Positions 46,246 through 57,565 of a stretch of DNA of 64,000 nt are shown piece after piece; position 1 is the stretch's first letter; each line of letters starts with the position of its first letter. Made by a program: the position numbers and the translations under genes. Source of the stretch: Acephala macrosclerotiorum. Its lineage: Eukaryota > Ascomycota > Leotiomycetes > Helotiales > Mollisiaceae. Under the pieces are notes generated by a model. It was not told the origin of the DNA and ran no database searches. It saw only the letters and a program-made list of their open reading frames with translations. The stretch is from NCBI GenBank assembly GCA_014904845.1, contig MU119212.1:62001-126000 (forward strand), written 5' to 3'.

Positions 46246-47172
46246 TTACTTAGAGCTCTCACCCGGAACCCACGAGCTCATTCTCAACCAACCTTTGAAG
46301 CTTAGGAGACCTGGATACTCCTGCCTCAAGGCTCTAATGTCTGCTGCATAGCCAGTCTCCTTCCAAAACTTGAACATTAGCCCTACGTCCTTGATCGCCC
46401 ACAGCAATGCTGATCCAACGATACTATAAGTAGTCGGGATATCAGATCCAACCTGCTCACGGAAGATGGCATTCGCCTCCTCGAACGTCAAGTCATCCCC
46501 AGCGAGACTAACTGCGCGGCCGGCGAACTCTTTGGTGTGAAGCAACGCTTGGGCTCCGAAGTAGCCAATATCTGCAGTTGCAATGAGCTGCAGCTTAGTG
46601 CTTGGTGGTAGGCCAACCTTCCAAGCAGTGGGGAAGACCCTCCCAGCGAAGCCTGCCGCGATGTTTTCCATGAAAGCGGTGGGACGGAGGATAGTCCACT
46701 GCATCTGACTGCCCTTGCAAGCCTCTTTCAGATACTTCTCAACATTTGCTTTGCGCCAGAAGTGTGGGATGTCGGTATCATTGGCATCTGATTCTGAACC
46801 ATGGCGATCAACAGACGTATAGACGAAATGTCTGACGCCATGCTCGAGACTTGCGTCGATGAGAGCTTTTCCCTTCACCTCCTCGCCAGAACCATCACTC
46901 ATCGGGCTCATGTCAGGGAGTGACACGAAAAAGACTTTCTTGATCTTTTCGGGTGCATTGGTGAAGATTGTAGTCGGATCTTTTAGATCGCCAGCCAGCA
47001 ACTTGATCTGCTCTGGCGCTTTGACAACTAGCGCCTTCGCTGAGGGAGATTTGGTGTTACGGGTCAGAGCAACAATCTTGATGTCTTTCGCATCAGGAGA
47101 TGCGAGTAGAGCGTTGATCACAGCACCGCCTTGCTTTCCTGTCGCACCCGTGACGAGGATTGTGTGGACCAT
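46246..47172 (-). CDS. NmrA-like NAD(P)-binding protein
   Basis: This single-exon gene encodes about 308 aa from the ATG at 47,172. The Rossmann motif VTGATGKQGG starts at residue 5. HFVYTSVDRHGSESD and WTILRPTAFMENIAAGF are typical of the NmrA/HSCARG atypical short-chain dehydrogenase group. Members act as NADPH-sensing regulators or as reductases. The active-site YxxxK of classical SDRs is replaced by a HFWRK-type segment. The gene is about 2 kb from the FAD oxidase, so membership of the RiPP cluster is possible but not shown. Confidence 0.88.
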   Translation of the reverse strand: MVHTILVTGATGKQGGAVINALLASPDAKDIKIVALTRNTKSPSAKALVVKAPEQIKLLAGDLKDPTTIFTNAPEKIKKVFFVSLPDMSPMSDGSGEEVKGKALIDASLEHGVRHFVYTSVDRHGSESDANDTDIPHFWRKANVEKYLKEACKGSQMQWTILRPTAFMENIAAGFAGRVFPTAWKVGLPPSTKLQLIATADIGYFGAQALLHTKEFAGRAVSLAGDDLTFEEANAIFREQVGSDIPTTYSIVGSALLWAIKDVGLMFKFWKETGYAADIRALRQEYPGLLSFKGWLRMSSWVPGESSK

Positions 47173-48115
47173 TTCCAAAGACCAACGATCGTCAAGTGGT
47201 GTTCGAATTCAGGAGTTAATTCAAGCAATTGCAAATTGAAGCACACGTGGAGAATGAGGGGAAATGTTTCACGGTAAATTTCAGCCCGATCTTACCTGTG
47301 TTCGCGGAATTCACCCATCATGTTTTGATTGGTTGGATGTTTGCGTTTACCGCCTCATTTCAGCTTGTTTCCGATGGCTTGCAGATGGGCGTTCAATCAG
47401 CCTCGCCAAGTCACGCTTTGGCAAGTAACAATCTGGATTGGTTGAAGTGGCCCCTATCTGAAGAAAGTCACGTCGTTGCCCCTGAATCGAATATCGGGCT
47501 ATTTTTATCTCGCTTGCCTTGGAGAGTCAAGATCTGCCTCTACAACGGCTGGTGGTATTATGGAGCTGAAACAGAAAACAATGCATGCTTTCGGTGTGGA
47601 GATGAAGGATCTACCATTTGTTTGCTTGGTTCTGGTAGAGATGCAAGGGAGTCGTTCGGAAGCAAGTGCTCTAATTGTTCACCCTTGAACCTTCATTTTC
47701 TGCCTTCAAATTAATAGCTTTCTTTGTTGTCAAAAGGTCAGCCTTTCTCCCGTGCGTCACCAACATTAAGCTTAATTTGGAAGCCTGGTATCCGAGAGCC
47801 AATCGTCAGGCGACTTTCCCAGCCGTACGGTGCCACGAGAGCAGGAGACACGAGAAGGATGCTTAGCCTCCACCAGACTGCCAATAATAAGTTCAATTCC
47901 GATGAGTCCTTGCTCTACAGAGACGGACAGCAAGGCCTGTCAGGAATCCGAAATGAGAGCCTAGGAGTCCTTGCTCCTTGACTATAAAGAGATGGATCCC
48001 TCTTGATTTCATCGTGACTACACTTTCTACCCAGGCTTCTCGTGATCTTCAGTTGTCTATTTCAGCATTCTTTCAACACATTCGTTCTTAGAACATCGTC
48101 ACTGTCTTCGTCGAG
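47173..48115. other. Intergenic, about 940 bp
   Basis: These are the upstream regions of two divergent genes. A CTATAAAG box near 47,981-47,989 lies about 130 bp before the start of the Cys-rich gene. Short plus-strand ORFs are unsupported. Confidence 0.45.
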
Positions 48116-48887
48116 ATGTTCTTCTCCACTCTCGCTGTCTCAGTCCTCCTGGCTGCAGCTCATGCCTCCCCCGAGCCAGCACCTTATAAGCTGGGTTCTA
48201 TGTCATTGAACAGAGCTTTCGGCCTTCTCAAACGTCAAGCTGGGTACCAACCAACACAAACATATTGCGGTCCGGGAGCAGATTGTGCCACCTCTTGCGG
48301 AGCAGATTTCGTTCAATGTGCCTCTACCGACGGAGATTTGCACTGTTACGACCCATCCATCAAAGATACATGCTGTCCTGATGGTTCCGGAAGTGGGTTG
48401 CCCACCTCTAGTCCCTTCCAAAGTCCTAGCTAACAAAGGTAATCAGATTCTTGCTCCGATGGATACTACTGCACCTCCGACGCCTCAGGCGGAACATGGT
48501 GCTGCCCAGACGTAAGTCCTCCTCCCCCTCACCATATCATATACTAACAAAACCTAGGGAATGGACCTCGCAGCCTGTGCCGCAGCTTACAGTCTAACCG
48601 GCTCTCTCGTCTCCGAAACACCCACCTCAACCCTCTCTTCTTCAACAACACCAGGTTCCGTCTCTGTGTCCACCACCTCCACTCCAACAACAGCCAGTAC
48701 TTCCTCTGTATCAAGTTCGGCAGTGAAGACCAGCCCTACAACTAGTGCGACGCACGTTACGGCTACAGCAAATGGGACGGTGGCGTCGACGACTAGCTCA
48801 GTACCTTTTACGCAGGTTACTGGTGCTGCGAACGCGAAGGTGGTGCCGGCTTTGATGCTTGCCGCTGGGGCTTTGTTTGCTCTTTGA
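48116..48887 (+). CDS. Secreted Cys-rich, Ser/Thr-rich GPI-type surface protein
   Basis: Three exons (48116-48392, 48447-48511, 48558-48887) give about 223 aa. The features in order are a signal peptide (MFFSTLAVSVLLAAAHASPE), a KR-Q site near residue 40, a Cys-rich region (TYCGPGADCATSC, DTCCPDGSGNSCSDGYYCTS, GGTWCCPDGMDL), a long Ser/Thr stretch likely to be O-glycosylated, and a hydrophobic C-terminus (VVPALMLAAGALFAL) after GAANAK that fits a GPI signal. It is probably a cell-wall or surface protein of unknown role. Confidence 0.85.
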
Positions 48888-49675
48888 GCTATTTACCCAA
48901 GATCCAATGGGTAGGGAGGATATAATCGGAAAGAAAGATTGTTGAGTCGAACTGTGGAATATAATATTAGCTTTGCGCATCACTGAGTAGCTCTGAGTAA
49001 TCATTAGTTGATGGTGCAGTGACTTGCCGTTCTTGGTGATGATTGTGATTTGACTTTGAGATGGAAGAATGAAGTGAAAATGACAAGAAGCTGTCTGCGG
49101 GGAGAATAATGATATTCGGCGACATATCGGAGAGTCTATCTCACTTTCAATACTCCTCAACTTGCCTCCTAGCTTTGCCGAAGCGAAGCAACCCCCTCCA
49201 TTACTACGCGCTCGTTCTTCTATTCCAAAATATTTCATCAAAAATTTCAAATGAAACGGGATCCACCTCCCAAAACATTAAAAAAAAGAAATATCTAACA
49301 ATTACAGTATGTAAAAGCAGCAAAACAAGACCGTAGGGGTTGGAGCTGTTACACCCAACCACCATTACGACGCGGGGTAAATGTCGTAATATCTTGAAAA
49401 TCCGTCGCAGGTTGGTCGATTTCACTGATCGTCGTGAGTCGGGATCACTCGTGCAATGACTAAAAGCTACTCAAGTCCTCGGGATTTTTTTGATGGGAGA
49501 GAAATGCTTATTTAAATCTATATAGACGTTAGTGAAGCGATGGGACTTGTGAAGCTAAGGCCGGAATTTTCCATTTTAGGATTTCGGAGGTGAAGCGAGG
49601 CAAGAGGTACGGGATATATTTGTTCCTTGATTGTGAAGGGAGCAAAATAAGAGGTTCGAGTTTAGATACATGGCT
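48888..49675. other. Intergenic, about 790 bp
   Basis: This is a convergent region between the surface protein and the dehydrogenase. It is AT-rich near 49,260-49,310. Nothing else is seen. Confidence 0.45.
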
Positions 49676-50905
49676 TTACTTCCCGTTCAATGGGCTCTTG
49701 GGGTCGTAGACATCCGTCTCGATAAGTTCTGGATATTTTAATCCACCTTGTCTTCTCGCCTCATCCATCGCCTCCATAATAACAACACTTTCCTCCCAGT
49801 TCAGCCCATCGCTCTCGAGCTTTCCATCCCTGACGCACCTCGCTGCTTCGTCGGCTTCCCAGAACATGCCATGTCCCCATCCATCCCTATCCCTATCCGT
49901 CGGAACCGGATACGACACATCCTCCACCTTCCCCTTCTCACCACCCACCATAATCACCCGATAATGCGTAGGTCTATACAACGGACCGATGATTTGGATT
50001 TCTCCTTTTGTGCCTTGGATTCGACAAGCCGGTCCCGCAGCCGGACTCCCTTCCCCATCCGGTGTAGTAGCAACCCTCATACTCGTCGTCGCAATCCCCA
50101 TACTCTTTTGTCCAGGGAATTGCAAAATCATACTCGTACTTTCATCCGCGCCCGTCAACTCATATTTTTCAATCGCAGCCAACACTTTTGGCGCTTCTCT
50201 CTGCTTTTGGGCCTGGCAGTGGTACAGGATCTGGAATACCCACGTCAAGCTGTAAATCCCCAAATCGAGGAGACAGCCGCCAGCGAGATCCATATTCACC
50301 ATCCTATTCTCGGGAGGGAATTTCACTGTCCCATCATCGTTTGCTTGCGCGAGACTTAGATCCGCAGTTACTCGATGCACTTTCCCAATCGTCCCCTCTT
50401 TAACCAATTCTCGAACCTTGATACTGAGAGGAAAGTATCTCGTCCAAACAGCTTCCATCAAAAACAACTTCTTTGCTTTTGCAGTCTCGACCAGTTTCTT
50501 GGCTTGGGAGGCATTGACTGTGAATGCCTTCTCGCATAGAACGTGTTTCCCGGCTTCGAGACAAAGCATTGCGTTTTGGAAGTGGTGGGAGTGAGGAGTG
50601 GCGACGTAGATTATATCTACATTGGGATCGGAGACGAGTTCGGCGTAGGAGCCGTACGCTTTCGCTCCTTCTGGGGCTTTTACATCTTTGAGAAATTGGG
50701 AGGCTCGAGAAGCAGAGGAGTATGAGGCGGCTGCTACGACGGAGTGGTGGATGTCGGTGACGTCGCGGGTGGCGGGATTGGTGAGAAGGTCTTTGGTGAA
50801 TGCTGGGTGGTGTTAGATGTTTCTTGAAGATAAGGAGAGGATAAAGTTACTTTGAGCGATTCCTCCGGTTGCAAGTATACCCCATTTTATGGTGTATGGA
50901 GCCAT
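49676..50905 (-). CDS. Gfo/Idh/MocA oxidoreductase, D-xylose 1-dehydrogenase (NADP+)-like
   Basis: Two exons (50905-50851, 50802-49676) give about 393 aa. The Rossmann start YTIKWGILATGGIAQTFTKD binds NAD(P). The motif HVLCEKAFTVN carries the conserved catalytic Lys of the family, and LFLMEAVWTRYFPLSIKVRE and DLGIYSLTWVFQ match the dimeric dihydrodiol/D-xylose dehydrogenase group. Such enzymes oxidise D-xylose or trans-dihydrodiols with NADP+. Sense-strand skew runs from C-rich in the 5' half to G-rich in the 3' half. It is divergent from the aldo/keto reductase. Confidence 0.9.
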
Positions 50906-51374
50906 TGTATCGAGGATTTTGCTGAACGCTCTAGTCACGTAGGTCTTTATTACTTCCGGAAAGTTCTTCGGAAAGTTCTTCAGAAAATGATCTTGGGAGC
51001 AGATATTGAAGAGAATGTGGAAAGTTGTCGTCGTTATAAAGTACCCCGCCAAAGCGGGCCGTATGAGTCTGAATCGAAGTGGCGTCCGTGCATTCGATGT
51101 GACGTTGATAGAACTCGGAAGTTTCCACTTCCCTCTGCAACCTTGTATCTTCGGCAAGCTTTCAGAAACAATTGGCGCGCATCAAGTGGTGACACTCCAT
51201 CATTTGAAGATAACGTAGTCGTGCTTATTTGGCTTGATAATCAACTCTCTCTTGACGGATTTAGAGCCTATAGCCTATTTCCGAAGAGCTACCTTCCTTC
51301 ACTTCATGATTCTTCAGCCGATATCGCTCCGAAACGTTCCTTGGCTCACGAGGCTGCGATATCAGGTCAGGACC
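50906..51374. promoter_or_regulatory. Divergent dehydrogenase/aldo-keto reductase promoter region
   Basis: About 470 bp lies between divergent starts of two sugar/carbonyl reductases, which may be co-regulated. A direct repeat CGGAAAGTTCTT occurs twice in tandem near 50,957-50,980. Confidence 0.45.
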
Positions 51375-52368
51375 ATGGCTTCCACGGCAAGTACGCCGGA
51401 ATTGGCCGCCCCCATGGCGTTCAGGAGTCATCCTGAGATCAAGATCCCAAAGATGGTTTATGGGACAGCATGGAAGAAGGATAGATCAGCTACCCTGGTG
51501 TATCAAGCTCTCAAAGCGGGCTTTAGAGCTATTGATACAGCAGCCCAGCCCCGTCATTACAATGAGAAAGGTGTTGCGGAAGGTGTAGCGAAGGCTATCG
51601 AAGAGGGTATCGTGAGAAGAGAAGATCTCTACGTACGTTTGCCCCTCCAAAGGTCCAGCATCACCTGACACATCTCAGATCCAAACCAAATTCACACCTC
51701 CCTCAGGACAGGATCCCAATAACATGCCCTACAATGCATCCCATCCCATAGAACAACAAATCCAAACTTCCATCGCCTCCTCGCTCTCCAACTTCACCTT
51801 TCTAGGACAAGAAGAGCCCTACATTGACTGTCTAGTCCTCCACTCCCCTTACCGAAAAATAGAAGACACCCTCCTCGCCTGGCGAACATTCGAATCCTAC
51901 GTCCCTTCCAAGATTCACTCATTAGGTATATCAAACACCACTCTCCCCATCCTCCAAACCCTTGTCCAATCGTCAACCATCCCACCCTCCGTATGTCAGA
52001 ATAGATTCTACCTCGACACACGCTATGAAGTCCCCCTCCGCTCCTATTGTCGAGAACAAGGTATCATCTTCCAATCATTCTGGACGTTGACGGGGAATCC
52101 GCAGTTGGTGAAGAGCAAGCCGGTGATGGAGATGGCGGAGAAGCTGAGGGGGAAGAGAGAGGTGGATGGGGATGATAGGGCGTTGGCACTTTATTCTTTG
52201 GTACTGGGGTTGGAGGGGGTGAGTATTTTGAATGGGACGACGAATCAGGAGAGGATGATGAGGGATTTATTGACACTGGAGGCGGTGGGGCAGTTGGTGC
52301 AGGAGGAGTGGAAGGAGTTGTGGGATGGGTGGTTGAGGGATTTCAAGGCGGTGATTGGTGAGAAGTGA
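51375..52368 (+). CDS. Aldo/keto reductase
   Basis: Two exons (51375-51632, 51679-52368) give about 315 aa. The catalytic tetrad can be read: Asp and Tyr in FRAIDTAAQPRHYNEKGVAE, Lys in IQTKFTPPSGQDP, and His in YIDCLVLHSPY. The last two blocks begin exon 2. NADPH-binding text is weaker (SLVLGLEGVSILNGTTNQER). Substrate cannot be assigned. The coding strand shifts from strongly C-rich to strongly G-rich at about 52,080. Confidence 0.9.
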
Positions 52369-53064
52369 GGATGAGGACTGAAGTTCTTATGAATCCTGAT
52401 GACAGCCTTTGATGTTTTGATTCTTGTACCGTATTCTAACTTGCATGGCTATTTACCCGCATCTCTTAATTAGGCCCTCAACCTCGAAGCAGGAGCATGA
52501 GAATGGTTCGCTGTGAAGGCTCTTTGCTATCAACTTTCTGCTTCCTGTCCTTAAGATCTCATAACGCAGAGAGCCACTTTCAAATTTCAAAAGTCAAAGC
52601 GGAGAAAGAATCGATTTTGGTGAGGCCCCTCACACTGGTATCATCGCATGCGCCATCGCTATGCATGCAAAGACGAAAAATCTAAAGCAAAGAGAAGAAA
52701 ACAGTATGTTCATCTCATCCCAGCCGCCCCGTAACCATCCCTAGACCAGCTAGTTCGGTCACCACTGTCAATCATTATGTAATTCGAATCCCAGCTCAAA
52801 AACCCAGACAGAAATGAACACATCACGAGAGAAACCGAGTAAGCCTTCCCTAGACTCATCATCAGCCAAGCAGGCGCTATGAAGCAAACCTACCCCTCAC
52901 CCGCGCGATCGGGTTCGGGCAACAACTAAGGCGTTGAGGTTGGTGATGATGAGTTTTCGGTCCAGCGCAGGAGCCACGGTAGAACGAGACGAGAGCAAGA
53001 GAGAGACAGAAGCACATATCCTCACCACACGACGCGGGAAGTGGTCTGGGACGCCGCAGATCAC
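52369..53064. other. Intergenic, about 700 bp
   Basis: This is convergent between the aldo/keto reductase and the ubiquitin protease. Nothing is recognised. Confidence 0.45.
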
Positions 53065-54542
53065 TCACCTCCGCACGCGCTGGTAGAAGCAAAGATACGG
53101 CGTAAAGCCACCTCTTCCCTTCCCCTTCTCCGCCATCGCCGCCAATTCGCCCGCAGAAACGCCGTACACGCTCCTGTCATCGAATTCGAGCCATTGTCCA
53201 TCCGAACTACGAGAGATGCAGACATAGTGTCCGCCATTGAGAGATCCCTGGTGGAGTACCACGGCCGACAACTCGTACTCTGAATTGGACTTGTTGTTCG
53301 AAGTCCGGTTGGCGTTCAGATCGAGCCGGAGATTGATGGGGACGGGGTGGGAGTCCTTCTGGCCGGCCCAATTGAAACGCTTGAGCTGGATGGTGACGAT
53401 GTCTGGCGAGTGGGCGAGCTTTCGGGAACGCTGCTTGTCGGTGGTTGCGTCCTTGCAGTGGTCGCACTTGTAGCCACTGACGTTGTACGTCAGGAATTGC
53501 TGAACGTACGCAGCCAGATCGCCGCCGCGGATTCGTGGTTGGAGGTCGATGGCCAAGGTGCCTTCGATGTCTCCGACGGTGCTGGAGATATGCCCGCAGG
53601 CCTTGCATGTGGTGGCAGAGTCGAGGACGAAACGAGTCATCGCCTCGAAGATGGTATAATGACTGGAGATGAGTTGTAAGCATCTGCAGCATGTCCCGGG
53701 CTGGAAGAAGACTTACGACGCAGGGAGTTGCTCCGAGAACTTGTTGATGATCCACTACAACGAATCAGTATGGTGTTTCCCCGAGAGTGTAAGAGGGGAG
53801 AGAGATCGGTAGATCCTTGACAGTAATAACTGAAAGGAGAAACGAAAAAAGGGTTGCTTACTGTCAACTGGTCCTCAGGATCTTGTTGACCACCCTGGCC
53901 ATTCTGCCACCTGTCTATTTGAATGTCAGCAGAGGAACGAGAGCTTTTCGGGGAATAGGCTACTCACTCTCCTTGAATGCTTCGTTGATATCAATCAAAG
54001 CTTGGTGGCAGGCAAACTTGTCCCCAGACCAGTAGGCCTGGACAAGCTTGCGTAGCTCGCAAGCCACACAAGCAGGAGAACCGACAACGTGGATGCAATG
54101 TTGTGGCTGATGCTGGGTCATCAACCACCTACAAAGCTGAGGTTGGTGCAGGAGGGATTGGAGAAGGGAATTCCGGTAGCAGAGAACTCCAGTCAAGTTA
54201 CGCATACCCTGTTGGGCAGAGGCAGGCATTCCCTTCCAGGCTGGTCGGACGACGTTGGCGACGCGGCGGCGGCGGCGAAGATCGAAGACCGTGGTGTACT
54301 CAGCCTTCGTCCTCTTGCCGTACCTTGTTCTGTCCTTGCCGGACAGAGGAGTACTAGGGACATTACCCCCTTTGAGATCTGTATTATTCGTCAATCAGGG
54401 AACTTGGGAAGCAGGGGCAAGATAGGGACTTACCTGGTGCGTCGAAGACCTTCTGAACCTTGGCAACAGGCTCTTCGGCAGCGGCGGCGAGCTCAGCGTC
54501 CTCACGGGTACGCTTGGTAGTAGATCGAAGCGTTGGAGACAT
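53065..54542 (-). CDS. Ubiquitin carboxyl-terminal hydrolase (USP family)
   Basis: Five exons (54542-54434, 54378-53968, 53914-53862, 53754-53717, 53662-53065) give about 402 aa. The N-terminus is basic (STTKRTREDAEL). The Cys box reads MRNLTGVLCYRNSLLQSLLH, a variant of GLxNxGNTCYxNSxLQ in which the usual Asn-Thr before Cys is Val-Leu. Zinc-type CxxC pairs (CKAC, CDHC) and the His box GSLNGGHYVCISRS plus FDDRSVYGVS follow. The last codons AGG-TGA overlap a gtgagt donor, so an extended isoform is conceivable. Upstream of the start lies a diverged tandem repeat. Confidence 0.85.
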
Positions 54543-55848
54543 TGCTCGAGATTGGAACTTCGGTCTAAGTGGTAGTGGTGTCCTTTGAAAAGAAAGTAAT
54601 CTGTGATGCTGGTGCTGCTGTTTGAAAACAATTCTTCTCGTGGAGGCAGGGAAAGAAAACTTTGTGAAAGATCGCCCAGAAGTTGGGCTCTTATACTGAA
54701 CTCCCCCCATCTTCCCTCCGCCAGCGCCGGAGCGCTCGATCATTGTCTTCATTGTGAAGACTTTCAGGGTTGGAAGTTGTATTTTGCTCAACAATAGCTG
54801 TCGTGAAGTTGAAAGTGGTGACAATGGTAGCACTAGCGAGGGACAATAGGAGAGTCGTTGCAAGCAGAACAAAATCCTCTTTCTAAGCGAGCGAGCCCAA
54901 AGAATGTCCCAACACAATGGTAACAGAGTTTTCGTAAAGCGTCGTGTTTTTGTTCTCAGTCGATCTGGGATAATGCGAGCCGGATGCGAAGGGTCTTTCA
55001 AGCCCTTCTAAAGTAGGACAAGCGTCTTTCGAGGTGCCGCAACGAATGCCCTACCACAATTGCGCAAATGGCCTTTCGAAAAGTATCTGTTATCAATCCC
55101 GGCCGGTTTGGGACAATAAGATTCCGTCGAAAGAGCTTGAGTCTTCGCAATCCAAGTAGGAGATACGCCGTTTCGAGGCAACGTAGCGCAGGGAGATTCC
55201 AGTCGTGGTTCCAGAAATTTTTTCGAGATGTATTGTGTATGGCACCCCGTTGGTATGGGATAATACGGTTCAGATCGCACTCCTTAGCCTCTTCCCAATC
55301 GGGAAATTCTCTTAAATAGGGATCTCTCCTTCAAAATGTCCCCTCAACGACCGACGATATGTTCAATGCAGTTCGGTATATATATCAATATAAACTTATG
55401 CTCCCTATGGAGCTCAAAGTACAATTCCACGCGAATTATCTTTTGATATAGCATGGAGGCAAATTTTGATACGGACGGTTAAGTAGCAACGTCAGGTGTC
55501 TGAAGCTTTTCGACACCGAAACTCTTTAATGTGTCTTGTACAATGATAGTAAATAATATGACGAGATTGATATAGCTATTGTGAAGACGTTGGTGGCATT
55601 GTCAAGAAAGTGAAACTGTATGAAGTCAGTATCGGTTCTCAGAAAAATTATCGAAGCCCTGTCTCACTAGCTTCACCCTACGGCAGACGCCGCAACCATT
55701 CCTAAAAGGGGTTAGGGCCACAAGGCTGAGAAATCTCGAATCTCGACTGCGCAAAGATCTTGTCAGTCTGATGTTTATGTCTCGGAAAACCATGCATGTC
55801 TGACACTAGAAGATAATAAGCTTCTTTTAACGACATAACGTACGAACA
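54543..55848. other. USP/TRM9 divergent intergenic region with repeat tract
   Basis: This gap of about 1.3 kb holds the USP and TRM9 promoters and the diverged tandem repeats at 54,840-55,280. From 55,330 to 55,848 nothing is recognised. Confidence 0.45.
54840..55280 (-). repeat. Diverged tandem repeat, 127-147 bp period
   Basis: On the minus strand the landmark TATTRTCCC or its near variant recurs at 55,257-55,265, 55,110-55,118, 54,967-54,975 and about 54,840-54,848. Each of the first three is followed about 35 nt later by TTTCGAAA-like sequence. The second and third copies align well beyond that (ATTGTGGTAGGGCATTC against ATTGTGTTGGGACATTC). A chance ORF across the first two copies shows matching peptide halves (YYPIPTGCHTQYISKKF and YCPKPAGIDNRYFSKGH). 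Units are old and imperfect. Confidence 0.6.
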
Positions 55849-56559
55849 ATGGGCTCCGAACAGGAGATCGAGCCGCAAAAGTACGAGGAACAACATGTCC
55901 ACGAGGTTTACGAGCAGATCGCGTCGCATTTCTCTTCGACGAGGTACAAACCTTGGCCAATAGTCGAGTCATTCCTTAAGTCGCTTTCACCTGGCTCTAT
56001 TGGACTTGATGTTGGGTGTGGGAATGGAAAATACCTCACCGTCAATCGAGATATCTTCATCGTTGGAAGCGACCGTTCTTCAAATCTGGTGAAGATTGCA
56101 TCACAGCATCAACCTCACGCAGCTGTTGTCGCCGACACACTCTCTTTGCCTCATCAAAAGGGGAGGTTTGAATTTGCGATCAGTATTGCTGTCGTACATC
56201 ATTTATCTACCCCAGACCGAAGGAGGGAAGCTATCAAAGCTATTCTGGGATGTCTCAAATATGGTGGAAAGGCATTGATCTATGTTTGGGCATTGGAACA
56301 GAAAAACAGCAGGAGAGGATGGGATGAAGGGCACGAACAGGATGTCATGGTGCCTTGGGTCATGAAGAGCGGCAAGAAGAATCCCCACGAGGACGGGTCT
56401 GCGGAGAAGACATTCCAACGATATTACCACCTTTACCGATCTGGCGAATTGGAAGGCGACATCACCGCTATTGGAGGAGATGTTATCGAGTCTGGGTATG
56501 AGAAGGACAACTGGTGGGCTATTTGCAAGAGGGCTGGGAGCCGAAGTGGTCTCGAATGA
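55849..56559 (+). CDS. TRM9: tRNA (5-carboxymethyluridine-34) methyltransferase Trm9
   Basis: This enzyme methylates cm5U to mcm5U at the wobble position of tRNAs, using S-adenosylmethionine with Trm112. The single-exon gene encodes 236 aa. SAM motif I is SIGLDVGCGNGKYL, followed by FIVGSDRSSNLVKIA and HAAVVADTLSLPHQKGRFEF. YEEQHVHEVYEQIASHFSST at the N-terminus and LYRSGELEGDI near the C-terminus are Trm9-specific. Length agrees with the family (279 in yeast, shorter in filamentous fungi). Confidence 0.95.
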   Translation: MGSEQEIEPQKYEEQHVHEVYEQIASHFSSTRYKPWPIVESFLKSLSPGSIGLDVGCGNGKYLTVNRDIFIVGSDRSSNLVKIASQHQPHAAVVADTLSLPHQKGRFEFAISIAVVHHLSTPDRRREAIKAILGCLKYGGKALIYVWALEQKNSRRGWDEGHEQDVMVPWVMKSGKKNPHEDGSAEKTFQRYYHLYRSGELEGDITAIGGDVIESGYEKDNWWAICKRAGSRSGLE

Positions 56560-57565
56560 ACTTGCAACGAAGTTGTGCCGCCAAACATCGATGTGAACGA
56601 TGAGACGATGATTTTCTTCCTTGAGTGGAGAATCCGAATGCCTCATTTATGCGTAAAAAAGCAGGGCGGTTGGTGCCGAATAACAAAGTGGAAATTGTCC
56701 GCCCCTTGTCTGGTTTGGTCCGGTCGAAGGATAATCAGTGGGTCTACTCCCGCAGACCCTTGCTCACCGAGAAAGAGGGAACCAGGAAAACTTCCGAGTT
56801 GACATAAGAAAACTTGAATGGCCAGCAAGAATGATGTACAGTTGTCTTTCAGATGGACGTTGGAACACTTGGCGGCTAATGTAGGGCCTGACTCTGTTTA
56901 CATGGGTGAGGCTGCTTGTCTTGTTCTCCACTTCGTTTAAAGGCAACAGCAGGATCCACGAAAACGAAGTGGGCTCTTGCAAACTGTTTTCACACAAGCT
57001 TTGAGACGAAGCGAAGTCGCGGAGAACATGGAGAGTCAGGGAATTGTTTTCTAGATTCTGACATCGAATGTTCTCCCGGCAATCTAGAAAAGTAAGAGGG
57101 TCAAACAAATGTCTAAATTTAGGCCATCTGGAGATCCTGCTTGGAATATCCGAGACTGTCCACTGTCACACAAGGAAGCCAGCAAAATTATTTTGATATC
57201 CATCGTGGGCTTCATGTGTTGTACAGTACAAATTTTCCTAATACAAGTCTAGAATGGAAAGCCCAAATACCAATGGTCCATCAGAACCTGCAATAGGTGC
57301 TGTGATGAAGGGATATCATATCGTACCAATGCAATTCCATGCCTGATATTGCCGCTCGAAGTCGAACCCTAACACCAAATATCGAAGCTCTCGCGATCAA
57401 GTCTACCAAATCCCTCTTCGCCTTCGCCAAACAACGCCTGTGCCGCAATACCCTTTTCAACTCCCTGCTATTTTTCCGTTCCTCCTACTGTAGCAAGCCT
57501 ATCCCATAGTCTTCTCAATACTGTCACACAATAGCTACTGGACCTGCCTCGCAGGCTCTGAAGTG
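56560..57565. other. Intergenic, about 1 kb
   Basis: This lies convergent between TRM9 and the Myb gene. Nothing is recognised. Short ORFs near 56,600-57,100 look like chance. Confidence 0.45.

Noticed and set aside
55008..55280. 90-codon ORF with two similar halves
   Set aside because: The similarity comes from the underlying diverged DNA repeat, and further copies break the frame, so it is not a protein-coding gene.
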